From contig DATKBT010000031.1 in the NCBI GenBank assembly GCA_035546295.1, forward strand, positions 62,001 to 126,000: a stretch of 64,000 bases of DNA. Reading direction: 5' to 3'. Shown in pieces: positions 17,701 to 25,455 of the stretch. The translations under genes and the position numbers were made by a program. Under the pieces are notes generated by a model, which had not been told where the DNA came from, did no database searches, and was given only the letters and a program-made list of their open reading frames with translations. Numbering within the stretch: the first letter of the stretch is position 1; each line of letters opens with the position of its first letter. The stretch is from DATKBT01 sp035546295. GTDB lineage: Bacteria; Acidobacteriota; Thermoanaerobaculia; Multivoradales; Multivoraceae.

Positions 17701-19014
17701 GGATTGGAGCTGGAGCCGCGGCGGGCTGCCTGTCGCGGTGTCCGCGAAGTAGCGCGCCACTCGGAAGTCCGGGATCTCGTCGCCGACCTCGAGGTACGTG
17801 TACAAGCCGTCGTCCTTGTCCTCTTGGGTGACGAACGAGTGCTCGCCCTCCACGCAGGTATTGGGCGCGAGCCGGCACAGGATCTCGTCGCTGGTCGAGA
17901 GCTCGAAGCCAGGAGCTGGGTTGGCGGGGTCCTGGGGATGATCGACCCAGTCCCAGGGCAGCACGTCGCCGCGGTCGAGCGCCTCGCCGGTGCAGGCGCG
18001 GGTCAGCGGGTCGTCCTGGGTCGGATAGAAGAAGGTGTCGGGGGAGACCTCGTCGAAGCCGGTGGAGGTGTTGCCGTTGGGATCCCAGCACTGACGGGTC
18101 GTGCTGTCCTGACACCGGTCGCCGCTCGGGCACACCGCGTTGACCTGGATCCCGTTCATGTTGCGCCACCGGTTGAAGCCGGCGCCGCTGAAGCCGTCGC
18201 GCTGGATGAAGTCGAAGGCGAGCTGGCCGCTGCCGCCGCGGAAGTCGGAGAGGTCCTCGGCGCTCTGGACGAAGTAGGGCTCGAAGGCCACGGTCTCGGT
18301 CCAGTCGTCGGCGCCCGAGTTGCCGACCGTGAGCGGCGAGCAGTCGATGTAGCGGCGTACGCGGACGGTCACCTCGATGCGGTAGTTGCCGAGCTCTCCG
18401 GAAGGCAGCGCGCTGAAGTCGACGAGGAAGCGCTGGTTGCTCACGGTCACCCAGAGCTCGGTGTCCGTGGTGCCGTTCGGGCCGAGCTTGGGGAAGTCGT
18501 AGAAGTCCTCGAGGCTCAGCGGGCTACCGCAGCTCCCCTCGGTGTAGTCGTTGGAGAGTGTCGTGTTGTTGGCGTTCTGTCCGAACCAGACCTGCTCGCC
18601 GACGGCCGGGAACTGGAGCCCGCTCGACCACCACGCCGGATCGGCCTGGTCCTCGGCCCGGGTGTAGAGCCAGTGCTTGAAGTAGACCCGGGTGTTCTCC
18701 TGGTTGAACCTGGCGAAGCCCAGCTTGATGCCGTCGGTGCCGGGATCGCTGAGGATCGTGTGGAGCGTCGACTTGAGCTGATAGAGGCGGCTGTTCGGCG
18801 AGTCCTGGCCGCCGAGCGTGTCGTCGTTCTCGGCGCTGCTCGAGACGCTCGAGTGCATCGACCCGGAGACGTCGAACATCACGAAGACGTAGGGATCGGC
18901 TCCGCGCTCGCGGAACAGGTCCCGATCGTCGGCCGAGCCGGCGAGGGGGCCGAGCAGCAGCACGACCGCGATCAGGAGCGTGAGACGGGACGAGAGAGAG
19001 GCACGGGTGCTCAT
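14758..19014 (-). CDS. pilY1: PilY1-like type IV pilus tip adhesin with von Willebrand A domain
   Basis: The 1418-residue product has a signal peptide (LTLLIAVVLLLGPLAGSA). A VWA domain follows with its metal site at about residue 48 (MFDVSGSMHSS, the DxSxS motif) and LLLTDGIETC further on. The C-terminal half is the PilY1 beta-propeller (KVLYAGANDGQLHAFDAG, VLIGGLREGGRSYYALDLT). Three EF-hand-like calcium loops are visible: DIDGDGTPD (about 516), DVDGNGIED (about 567) and DTDGNGLLD (about 1109, in the propeller where PilY1 binds calcium). PilY1 sits at the pilus tip and controls extension, retraction, adhesion and surface sensing. The ATG at 19014 has AGGA upstream; 17 bases separate it from the previous gene. 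Confidence 0.93.
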   Translation of the reverse strand: MSTRASLSSRLTLLIAVVLLLGPLAGSADDRDLFRERGADPYVFVMFDVSGSMHSSVSSSAENDDTLGGQDSPNSRLYQLKSTLHTILSDPGTDGIKLGFARFNQENTRVYFKHWLYTRAEDQADPAWWSSGLQFPAVGEQVWFGQNANNTTLSNDYTEGSCGSPLSLEDFYDFPKLGPNGTTDTELWVTVSNQRFLVDFSALPSGELGNYRIEVTVRVRRYIDCSPLTVGNSGADDWTETVAFEPYFVQSAEDLSDFRGGSGQLAFDFIQRDGFSGAGFNRWRNMNGIQVNAVCPSGDRCQDSTTRQCWDPNGNTSTGFDEVSPDTFFYPTQDDPLTRACTGEALDRGDVLPWDWVDHPQDPANPAPGFELSTSDEILCRLAPNTCVEGEHSFVTQEDKDDGLYTYLEVGDEIPDFRVARYFADTATGSPPRLQLQSQFEDYPPIMADGSTPLAGMLDDLGDWHDDWVGCAEDESTGDSNLYCRQRFVLLLTDGIETCAGDPAAAAADLYNSTRADIDGDGTPDGPGIRTFVVGFGAFVGGAGASQLEDIARAGGTGKRADPGDGMSDVDGNGIEDCEQFSSDNLDLCASNGIIQVSTKAAAVDALTELFGNLRSSPASFASAAVPIAQGTSTDSIFLADFVPLDQQEYYAGRVSHFVRPLPLRDDGNGRLVPDRTRTCPSSGTAVNCLAWEADSAMRGVNGTFDQVPSPADVATDLQLGNGTTERRLFYAQAPVITGIYPTVPRQTRLLEPNGNAADEEDLVMAMFPNDTRPTASVVPDVLDSVRFLVQEKTAPNPQDSSGETELEYILGDIFHFDLITGGAPTRTEYFVSNLPAGSGLDCTSSKGYRCFFEKHRYRRKVLYAGANDGQLHAFDAGTFESQVVGGSQAGRFNVGTGQELFSYVPRELLETVVGGIESRSQHLFGVDGTARLDDVFIDPSHDVSAADPPAQNDREWRSVLIGGLREGGRSYYALDLTQPDPVTTEGGAKVPSAATYVPSCMSFTSYDATDCGPVPYGSTLWEFTDSDLGFTWSTPNTGRVQVVENGDVVEKFVAIFGGGIDPDDSAKGGYLYIVDLETGHALYKEPLTVVVGGATQSAGAAPSDPAAVDTDGNGLLDTIYIGTVGGYLFKVDLRTPAPLTAGVVDPTFTGWDPFAIFDTEGRPIFFPPSVFLVAEQGYFGLAFGTGWREDLWLSSRSEEEGRFYVVLDKDPGDSSAISATTTGIPFVEDRYVGIDAQNESIVNGNSLLSPTGSNLPGYVLELTAGEKLANRSFALSGILVFTAFVPDTTPDITENALCFFQGVTRVFTVFTTSGNGVGSGPEPERFTEVEGLVSNPFRASSGTSDPDSGCDPGDEDCEEPLSPTCPPDITEALKEFFPDTCRFTSATQDIQAVRSDTGLQCIAGVPVCVVERNWRDN

Positions 19015-19031
19015 CGGTGTTTCCTCAGGGA

Positions 19032-19886
19032 TCAAGGGGAGCTGTCGGGCGCCAGAGGAGGTGGATCGTCGTCGGGCGGCACTGGCGCCGGCGGCTCGGA
19101 CTCGGAGCCCGGATCGGGCGCGGCCTCGCCGGCGACCTCGGAGGCGGGTTCGGAGGCGCGGGCGGGTGCGCCCCTCGTCCGCCAGGTGCTGCCCGAGGGG
19201 AGGAAGACGACCTCGGCGTAGTTGAAGCGATCGGGGAACTCGACCCTGAAGTCCGTGGTCTGGCCGGGAGTCAGGGCCCTCGAGGAAACCTGCGCCGAAC
19301 GCGTCTCGACCACCTCGCCGTCGTGGTCACGCAGCTCGACCTTCACGTCGAGGCTCATGACGCCGGCGTCGGTGCTGTCGTTGGCGACGGTCCCGGTGAA
19401 CACCAGCCCCTGCTCGCTCTCCTGCTCTTCCCAGGAGGAGACGGCGATCCCTCCTTCGCCGGCGGTTGGCGTCTGCTCTGAGGAGTCGGCTTCCGCTTCG
19501 AGGGGCTCACCGGCTGAGCTCGCGTCCTCGGCAGCGGAAGCATTGGTCGGCGCCGGTGCCGGTCGGATGTCGCGATCGGTCAGCACGAGAGCGGACGGCC
19601 GCGGCTGTGCCGGCGCAGGGATCGACTCCCGAGGCGGCGCGCTCGCTTCCCGGCTGGCGTCGAGATCCACGGCAGCGGCCGGGATCGAGGTGAGGACGCC
19701 GCGGGTATTCTCGAAGCGGATCGAGCGGCCGACCACGGACCAGGTCCCGCGCGTCTCGATGCGCTCTCCGTCGACCGTGATCAGCCAGTCGGCAGAGAGC
19801 GGGTTGGCGATGGCGGTGCTGAGAGCCAGCACCCCCAGTGCGAGCAAGCGGCAGAGGCGCGGATCACGATGGGATTCGATCGGCAT
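19032..19886 (-). CDS. Secreted pilus-locus protein, paralog of the gene at 13925-14749
   Basis: A 284-residue protein with a signal peptide (CRLLALGVLALSTAIANPLSA). It shares with its paralog the module DGERIETRGTWSVVGRSIRF...GVLTSI...AVDLDA right after the signal. It also shares a C-terminal beta-rich domain (IAVSSWEEQESEQGLVFTGTV..ELRDHDGEVV...LTPGQTTDFRVEF), which looks like an FxLYD-type fold. Unlike its paralog it ends in a Pro/Glu/Asp-rich tail. It sits between the pilX-like gene (7 bases away) and pilY1 (17 bases away), so it is certainly in the minor pilin operon. I do not know a named family for the N-terminal module. Confidence 0.75.
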   Translation of the reverse strand: MPIESHRDPRLCRLLALGVLALSTAIANPLSADWLITVDGERIETRGTWSVVGRSIRFENTRGVLTSIPAAAVDLDASREASAPPRESIPAPAQPRPSALVLTDRDIRPAPAPTNASAAEDASSAGEPLEAEADSSEQTPTAGEGGIAVSSWEEQESEQGLVFTGTVANDSTDAGVMSLDVKVELRDHDGEVVETRSAQVSSRALTPGQTTDFRVEFPDRFNYAEVVFLPSGSTWRTRGAPARASEPASEVAGEAAPDPGSESEPPAPVPPDDDPPPLAPDSSP

Positions 19887-19893
19887 AGGGACC

Positions 19894-20499
19894 TCAGAAG
19901 CGGATCTGGACCAGGCTGGACGTGTTCTCGGCGACCCAACGCACCTCCGGCGTGTCGGGCCACGGATCGAACGAGACCATCGCGCTGACCGTGCGCACCG
20001 CGAGCGGCACGTCCTCGACTCCCGCCGAGGGGCCGAGCCGGGTCGCCTGGGAGGTGATGGCGTGGTTGATGACGTACATGTCCGACCCCTGGTTGATCTG
20101 ACACAGGTTGCAGATGGCGCTCTGAATGGGCGCGAACACCGATGTCTCGATGCGATCGACCAGGTCGGCGCCGAGCAGGCCAGCGGGATTCTGGATGTCG
20201 ACCGAGACCGGGGACGTCTCGCGCCGGTTGAGCGCCTTGGCGGTGGCGATCTGCAGGCCGGCATCGGCGGCGAAGAAGGTCCGTTGGATGGTGCGCTCCT
20301 GCGAGCCGATGATCAGCTCGGTCTGACTCACGAACGAAACGGAGAGACCCATCGCCGTGAGCACGAAGAGGACCAGGAGCGCGATGATGTAGGCGCTCCC
20401 CTCCTCGCCGCGAGCGGGCGCTGGCGCGACGCCGCACCGAGATTCGGAGGCAGTGGATCCGGCGGCAGTGGATCCGGAGGTCGTGCGACGTCGGGCCAT
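19894..20499 (-). CDS. PilX-like minor pilin assembly protein
   Basis: A 201-residue protein with an N-terminal cytoplasmic stretch, then EEGSAYIIALLVLFVLTAMGLSVSFV and TELIIGSQERTIQRTFFAADAGLQIATA. The hydrophobic helix followed by the AADAGL motif is the PilX N-terminal signature. PilX works with PilV, PilW and PilY1 to prime pilus assembly. It does not have a textbook G/FTLIE cleavage site (reads G/SAYIIAL), which is common in PilX proteins. The ATG at 20499 has GGAG upstream. It lies 50 bases after the pilW-like gene. Confidence 0.85.
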   Translation of the reverse strand: MARRRTTSGSTAAGSTASESRCGVAPAPARGEEGSAYIIALLVLFVLTAMGLSVSFVSQTELIIGSQERTIQRTFFAADAGLQIATAKALNRRETSPVSVDIQNPAGLLGADLVDRIETSVFAPIQSAICNLCQINQGSDMYVINHAITSQATRLGPSAGVEDVPLAVRTVSAMVSFDPWPDTPEVRWVAENTSSLVQIRF

Positions 20500-20549
20500 G
20501 GGGCGACTCCGGCGGGAAGAGGTTGTGCGAGTCACGGGCTGGTCTCGGG

Positions 20550-21773
20550 TCAGTTGAGGTTTCGGAAGTCGACCACGGATCTCAAGATGTGCCGTCGGTG
20601 CGATCGGTCGATCCGATCCTGCGCAGAGCTCGGGAACGCCGGCTCGTTGTAGACGCGGTTGGCGATCTCCTCGATCGGTTCCGCCAGGAAACCGCGGTCG
20701 GGCCGGCCGGTGCGGACCAGAGTCGTGACCTCGAGGTTGAACAGCGGGTCCGTCAGCGCGAAGTCCGTGTCGTCGTCGCCGGGGTCGTTTCCCCACCACT
20801 CGTCCTCGGCACGGTCTTCGTTCTCGGCGATCACGTCGTCGTCGTCCGTGTCCCTGGCTTGAGAGACCTGGAAGTCGAGGACGTTCTCGGCGATGTCGAT
20901 CTTGTCGTTGCCGCCGCCCGGGTAGACGGTATCGGTGTTGGGATAGAAGCGGGCCCGGGACAGCTTCGGGGCATAGCCCCCGGCTGCGGTCGTCACGTCG
21001 CGGACGTAAAACCGGTACTCCTCCACGAGACCGGCGAAGGAAACGGTCTGCATCGACCCCGGATAGCTGCCCGGCGTCGAGGAGAGCTGAAGGAAGCTGG
21101 CGCTGTTCGGCGTCGTCGAGGGATCTCCCGAGAAGGTGATCGTCGCCTCCTGGTCGTCGATGCCGTCACCGTCGAGATCGGCGATGTCGGCGATCGAGAT
21201 GCCCGTGATCTGGACGACGGCGAAGATCGCGTCGGAGGCTGCGCTCACCAGCATCAGCCCGTCGGGCGTGACGTTGTTGCCGTTGCCCGACAGCTCCTCG
21301 ATCGCCTCGAGCGATTGTGCAATGCCCTGGCTGACGCTACGGATCTTGATCGTGCCCGGGTTCCCCGCGTCGGGGGCGACGAAGGCCGAGGCGTCATCGG
21401 TGTCGACCTGGTAGACGGGCGAGCTGAGCACCCCCCGGATCGTCAGCACGTCGGTATCCGCCACCGGAGCGTTGCCGCCGACGGTGTCGGTGTCGGCCAC
21501 GTTGTCGGCGACCGCCACCGAGTGGATCTGCGGCAGCCCGCCCCGCCCCGCCATCCGCGCCAGCCGGATGACGTCGTTGTGGGCGATGCGCTGCGATTGC
21601 TGCAGGTCGGCGACCTGGGTCTGATTTCGCGAGATCCTGCCGTTGACGTCGAAGAGGACGAGGGCGATCAGCAGGATCTCGGCCGTGATCGCGAGCCCGA
21701 CCAGGGTTTCTATGAGAGTGAAGCCGGACTGGCCGGACGAGGACGCGCGTCGGGGGCTCATCGTGGATTCCAT
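20550..21773 (-). CDS. PilW-like minor pilin
   Basis: A 407-residue prepilin-like protein. After a short leader (MESTMSPRRASSSGQSG) comes the cleavage and N-methylation motif FTLIETLVGLAITAEILLIALVLFDV, with Glu at position 5 after the cleavage site. The long C-terminal domain is rich in Asp/Thr and has a calcium-loop-like stretch DLDGDGIDD. Its size and place between pilV- and pilX-like genes fit PilW. It would be cut by PilD (24664-25455) and join the minor pilin tip complex. A second ATG at 21761 is an alternative start. Confidence 0.87.
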   Translation of the reverse strand: MESTMSPRRASSSGQSGFTLIETLVGLAITAEILLIALVLFDVNGRISRNQTQVADLQQSQRIAHNDVIRLARMAGRGGLPQIHSVAVADNVADTDTVGGNAPVADTDVLTIRGVLSSPVYQVDTDDASAFVAPDAGNPGTIKIRSVSQGIAQSLEAIEELSGNGNNVTPDGLMLVSAASDAIFAVVQITGISIADIADLDGDGIDDQEATITFSGDPSTTPNSASFLQLSSTPGSYPGSMQTVSFAGLVEEYRFYVRDVTTAAGGYAPKLSRARFYPNTDTVYPGGGNDKIDIAENVLDFQVSQARDTDDDDVIAENEDRAEDEWWGNDPGDDDTDFALTDPLFNLEVTTLVRTGRPDRGFLAEPIEEIANRVYNEPAFPSSAQDRIDRSHRRHILRSVVDFRNLN

Positions 21774-21826
21774 TGTTCGCTCTCGGCTCGTGGGTTGCGG
21801 GAGGCTGCGGATTGCGGTGGGCGTGC

Positions 21827-22549
21827 TCAGAAGCTCTTGACCGCGCGCAGGGTCACCTGTTTGTTGGGGCCGACCCGCAACGAGTTCGCCTCGACCTCGA
21901 CCAGGATCTCCTTGAAATGGATCAGCCCTGGATCGGCGCCTCCCACCTGTGCCTCGGACGCCTCGAGCAGCTCGTCGTCGAGAGCGTCGAAGTTGTACTG
22001 GCGAACCGTGACGTCGCGGGTGAACAGCCGCATCCCGTCGGTCGCGTTGTTCCACGAGGAGTCGCTGATCCAGCGGCGCTTGGTCTCGGAGTAGTAGTCG
22101 GTGCGGGTGAGCTCGGTTTCGCCGTCGGCGATGGTGAGGTCGGCGTGGAAGAAGTCGACCGCCACCATCCGCTCGAGCTCGGAGCGCGCTTCGTTGGTGG
22201 CGTCCGAAGCCGTCCGCCCCTGACGGTTGTTGGAGAGCGACTGGGTGAACAGAGGCAGCACGCCGAGCGCCATGATCAGCAGCAGGACACCGGCCAACAG
22301 CGCCTCGATCATCGAGAACCCGGCGGACGCGTCCGAGGGGAATCGAGCGTCGGCGGGCCGGCTCGGGAGCCCGCCCAACGGGTAGGCTCTCTGCGTTCTC
22401 GGCGCTGTCTTCGGCGCTGTCTTCGGCGCTGTTCTCGGCACTGTTTTCGGCCCTGTTCTCAGCGGTGTTCTCGGCGGTGTCCGATGCCTCGGTAACGGGC
22501 TCGGCGTTGATCGCGATCCAGAGGATCGCGCTCCAGGATGGGCGTCCAT
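21827..22549 (-). CDS. PilV-like minor pilin (start uncertain)
   Basis: The clear part is a prepilin core, SAG/FSMIEALLAGVLLLIMALGVLPLF, with Glu at position 5, followed by a short C-terminal domain ending TLRAVKSF. It is the first minor pilin after the kinase gene. The start is unclear. The ATG at 22549 (GGAG upstream) would give an unusually long, ~78-residue leader containing four-residue (K/R)TAP-type repeats. A TTG at 22378 would give a normal 20-residue leader (MGGLPSRPADARFPSDASAG). I prefer the shorter leader on biological grounds but give the longer range because its ribosome site is better. Confidence 0.8.
   Translation of the reverse strand: MDAHPGARSSGSRSTPSPLPRHRTPPRTPLRTGPKTVPRTAPKTAPKTAPRTQRAYPLGGLPSRPADARFPSDASAGFSMIEALLAGVLLLIMALGVLPLFTQSLSNNRQGRTASDATNEARSELERMVAVDFFHADLTIADGETELTRTDYYSETKRRWISDSSWNNATDGMRLFTRDVTVRQYNFDALDDELLEASEAQVGGADPGLIHFKEILVEVEANSLRVGPNKQVTLRAVKSF
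22396..22479 (+). repeat. Seven tandem 12-bp repeats in the pilV leader region
   Basis: Units of the type TTCTCGGCGCTG (forward strand) run head to tail, with two exact copies of TCTTCGGCGCTG in the middle and 1-4 changes elsewhere. On the reverse strand they read (K/R)T(A/G/V)P-like tetrapeptides in the pilV frame. They lie before the alternative TTG start, so they are either leader coding sequence or an untranslated leader between the kinase and pilV genes. Confidence 0.85.
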
Positions 22550-22644
22550 CGGCAGTGGCTCCCGCGGTTCAGGCTGTCTGGTCGTAGAGCACGAACGATG
22601 CCAGATCGCTCCTGAGGGCGCACGATCCGGCACCTGCCGCCGGT

Positions 22645-24570
22645 TCACTCCGCCCCCCCTGCCTCGTCGGGTCCCGGCGATGAGCCGAAGTTGTTACCGA
22701 CGGTATCTGATGCGTCAACGGGCAGCACGATCGTCGCTTCGACCCCCCCCTCCTGCCGGTCCAGGACCTCGACCCTGCCACCGTGCAGGCGCGCGATCCT
22801 CTGGGCGGTCGCGAGCCCCAGCCCGGTGCCGCCTTCGCGTGCGCTCGCGAAGGGCACGAAGAGGCGCTCGCGGATCTGGGGAGCGATGCCGGGCCCCTGG
22901 TCGACCACTCGGAAGCGGAGCTCGCTCGCGCCGGTCTCGACGATCAACCGGACCGGCCCAGCGGCGCCGGCCTGGCGATGGGCCACCACGGCATTGTCCA
23001 GCAGGTTGTGCAGGGCGCGGGAGATGAGATGGAGGTCGCCCTCGACCTGGAGCGCCCCAACCTCTCGAGCGACCTCGATCTCGATCTCCGCGCCGGCCAG
23101 CGCGGGGTCGGCGGCCGCGCGGCGCGCCAGCCGTTCCGGCTGCAGCGGCTCGGGGCGGATGCTGCCGGGCCGGGCGAAGTCGAGGAAGTCCTCGGCGATG
23201 CGATGCAGGTCGTCGACCTCGCGGCGGATCTCGTGCAGGTAGCTGCCGAACGACTCGGCTGTTGCGCTCTCGACGGGATCCGGCGTTGGGGCCCCTGCGG
23301 GGGAGGCAGACCCGCGAGGGCTGCCGCGCTCGATCAGGGTGAGATAGCCGCGCAGCGTTGCGAGGCCGTTGCGCAGCTCGTGCGCCAGGCCCGCAGTGAG
23401 CTGGCCGACGTGCTCGAGGCTCTGACCGAGCTGGCGGCTGCGCGCGAGCCGGCGGGACTCCGTGAGATCGGCGAACAGCCCGAGCCAGCCGCGGATCGTC
23501 CCGTCGTCGCGACGCAGGGGATTGAGGGTCAGGCCGACCACCCGCTCGCGCTCGCCTCGGTGGATGGCGATCTCGGCGCGCTGGACCGGCCTGCCCATCC
23601 ACACCGCCTCGTGCAGCCGTTTGCACAGCTCCGGCTGATCGGCGAGCAGCGTCTCGAGGGAGCGGCCCTCCACCGGTTCCGACAGACCCAGCAGCGCCGT
23701 GCCACTGTCGTTGAGCGCGAGGAAGCGTCCTTCGCCGTCGAGCAGCAGGAGGCCGCTCTCGACCTGGGTGAGCATCCGCTCCAGCGCCGCCAGCTCTCCG
23801 TCGGCGGAGCCCTCTCGCCGGACCTCGTCGAGCGCCTCGAGCGCCCGGTCGAAGCTGGCGAGGATGACCGCGACCTCGTCCTCCTCGTCCCCCGCAGCCG
23901 CGCCGCCGACCCGGCGCGCGCGGTCGAGCAGCTGGTCGAAGGGGCGCAGCAGATGACGGAGATAGAGGACGAGCAGCGCGAGGAGCCCGAGGCTCGCGCC
24001 CAGCACCGTCGCGGTCAGCGGCGCAAGGCCCCGTACGAGGGCGGCGAGGCGGCGCTCCGACTGATCGCGGCGCAGCAGATAGCGGGTGCCGTCGAGGGCG
24101 AGCGGCGCGATCACCACCAGGGAACCTGCGGTCTCACCATCCGGGCCGAGAACCGTCGCGGAAGCGCCAGCGCGCTCGAGCACGGCGAGCTCGGAGGGAG
24201 TGAGCGGAGCGAGCGGATCACCCTCCGGGACTCGGCCGGCGGTCCAGCGCACGCGCCCGTCGAGCTCGACGATGGTCACACCGATGTCGGTGGCGGTCGC
24301 ATGCCGCTGGAGGGCGCGCTGGATCGGATCCGGTCCTTCGAGATCGAGGAGGAGGCGGTCGACCGCGCGCAGCGCTTCCCCGCGCCGGTCGTCGAGCAGC
24401 CCCTCGACCGCGCCGCGATGGATCAGCAGGATGACGACGCACAGACCGATCAGAACCAGGGCCGCGAACGGCAGGAAGAGCTCCAGCTCGCGGCGCAGAC
24501 CGACGCTGCGCGGCGATCGTCCTCTGCCCCGGCTCTGCGTCGAGGCGGGTGACTTCGGGGCCTCGGGCAT
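22645..24570 (-). CDS. PilS-like membrane sensor histidine kinase
   Basis: A 641-residue kinase. The first membrane helix (LFLPFAALVLIGLCVVILLI, about 31-50) is followed by a ~130-residue periplasmic domain, then a second helix (about 187-207) with a HAMP-like region. A PAS domain follows (about 265-375: VESGLLLLDGEGRFLALNDSG). The HisKA box has its phospho-histidine at about 397 (GLAHELRNGLATLRG), and the ATPase domain shows N (LDNAVV), G1 (DQGPGIAP) and G2 (GGTGLGLA) boxes. It lies inside the pilin operon between pilD and pilV, the position expected for PilS. Its likely partner regulator is at 12419-13813. A GTG 12 bases upstream is an alternative start. Confidence 0.92.
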   Translation of the reverse strand: MPEAPKSPASTQSRGRGRSPRSVGLRRELELFLPFAALVLIGLCVVILLIHRGAVEGLLDDRRGEALRAVDRLLLDLEGPDPIQRALQRHATATDIGVTIVELDGRVRWTAGRVPEGDPLAPLTPSELAVLERAGASATVLGPDGETAGSLVVIAPLALDGTRYLLRRDQSERRLAALVRGLAPLTATVLGASLGLLALLVLYLRHLLRPFDQLLDRARRVGGAAAGDEEDEVAVILASFDRALEALDEVRREGSADGELAALERMLTQVESGLLLLDGEGRFLALNDSGTALLGLSEPVEGRSLETLLADQPELCKRLHEAVWMGRPVQRAEIAIHRGERERVVGLTLNPLRRDDGTIRGWLGLFADLTESRRLARSRQLGQSLEHVGQLTAGLAHELRNGLATLRGYLTLIERGSPRGSASPAGAPTPDPVESATAESFGSYLHEIRREVDDLHRIAEDFLDFARPGSIRPEPLQPERLARRAAADPALAGAEIEIEVAREVGALQVEGDLHLISRALHNLLDNAVVAHRQAGAAGPVRLIVETGASELRFRVVDQGPGIAPQIRERLFVPFASAREGGTGLGLATAQRIARLHGGRVEVLDRQEGGVEATIVLPVDASDTVGNNFGSSPGPDEAGGAE

Positions 24571-24663
24571 CTCAACCACCACGCTCCCGCCACCCGGGCA
24601 GTGAGCGCGGGCTGTCCCTCTTCGGGCGCTTCGACCGCCATTTGCAGGTGGCGTCTCCCATCT

Positions 24664-25455
24664 TCACAACAGCGAGAGGTACCAGCTCACCCAGCCGGCG
24701 CCGAAGAGGAGGGCGATCACGGCCGAGATCGCCATGTAGACGCCGAACGGGAGCCGCGACTGGAGATCGGCGCGCCGCCGGGCCAGCAGGATCGCTCCCA
24801 CCAGCGCGCCGAGGAGCGAGGCGAGGAACAGCGTGAGGATCGTCCCCTCGAGCCCGAGGAAGGCGCCGACCATGGCCAGCATCTTGGGATCGCCCCAGCC
24901 CATCCCCTGAGATCGCCGCAGCAGGTACCAGAGGCCGATCAGGATCGTCAGCGCTCCGCCCCCGACGACCGCGCCGAGCAGCGACGAGCGCAGGTCGGTC
25001 CAGGCGGTGAGTGGGGAAAGCACCAGGCCGAGCGCGATGCCGGGGTAGGTGATCTTGTTGGGCAGCAGGTAGTGGTCGGCGTCGATCAGCCCGAGCGCCA
25101 GACAGAGAGCGCAGAACGTGGCGGCGACCGCGGCGGCGGGGGTGGCGCCGAAGCGCAGCACGCACAAGGCGAAGAGCAGCCCGGTCGCCGCCTCGACCAG
25201 CGGGTAGCGGGCCGAGATCGGTGACTGGCAATCGCGGCACCTTCCGTGCAGTCGGATCCAGGACAGCAGCGGGATGTTGTCACGCAGCCGGATGACGTGG
25301 CCGCACCACGGGCAGTGGGAGCGCGGCGTGATCGTCGACTCGCCGCGCGGCAGCCGGTGGACGACCACGTTGAGGTACGAGCCGACGACCAGTCCGACCA
25401 GGACCGCATAGGCGACAGCGAGCGCCAGCGCCGCCGCCGGTGAGATCTCGATCAG
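24664..25455 (-). CDS. pilD: Type IV prepilin peptidase / N-methyltransferase, probably starting at CTG
   Basis: PilD cleaves prepilin leaders and methylates the new N-terminus. Motifs are GSYLNVVVHRLPRGES, the zinc tetracysteine (CPWC, CRDC), the first catalytic Asp in LGLIDADHYLLPN and the second in GMGWGDPK, plus six to eight membrane helices. Conserved residues (VLVGLVVGSYLN) lie upstream of any ATG/GTG/TTG. The only sensible start is the CTG at 25455, seven bases after GGAGG and overlapping the TGA of the M20 gene as CTGA. That gives 263 residues, normal for PilD. It would process the pilins here and probably also the pseudopilins at 50373-52310. Confidence 0.9.
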   Translation of the reverse strand: MIEISPAAALALAVAYAVLVGLVVGSYLNVVVHRLPRGESTITPRSHCPWCGHVIRLRDNIPLLSWIRLHGRCRDCQSPISARYPLVEAATGLLFALCVLRFGATPAAAVAATFCALCLALGLIDADHYLLPNKITYPGIALGLVLSPLTAWTDLRSSLLGAVVGGGALTILIGLWYLLRRSQGMGWGDPKMLAMVGAFLGLEGTILTLFLASLLGALVGAILLARRRADLQSRLPFGVYMAISAVIALLFGAGWVSWYLSLL

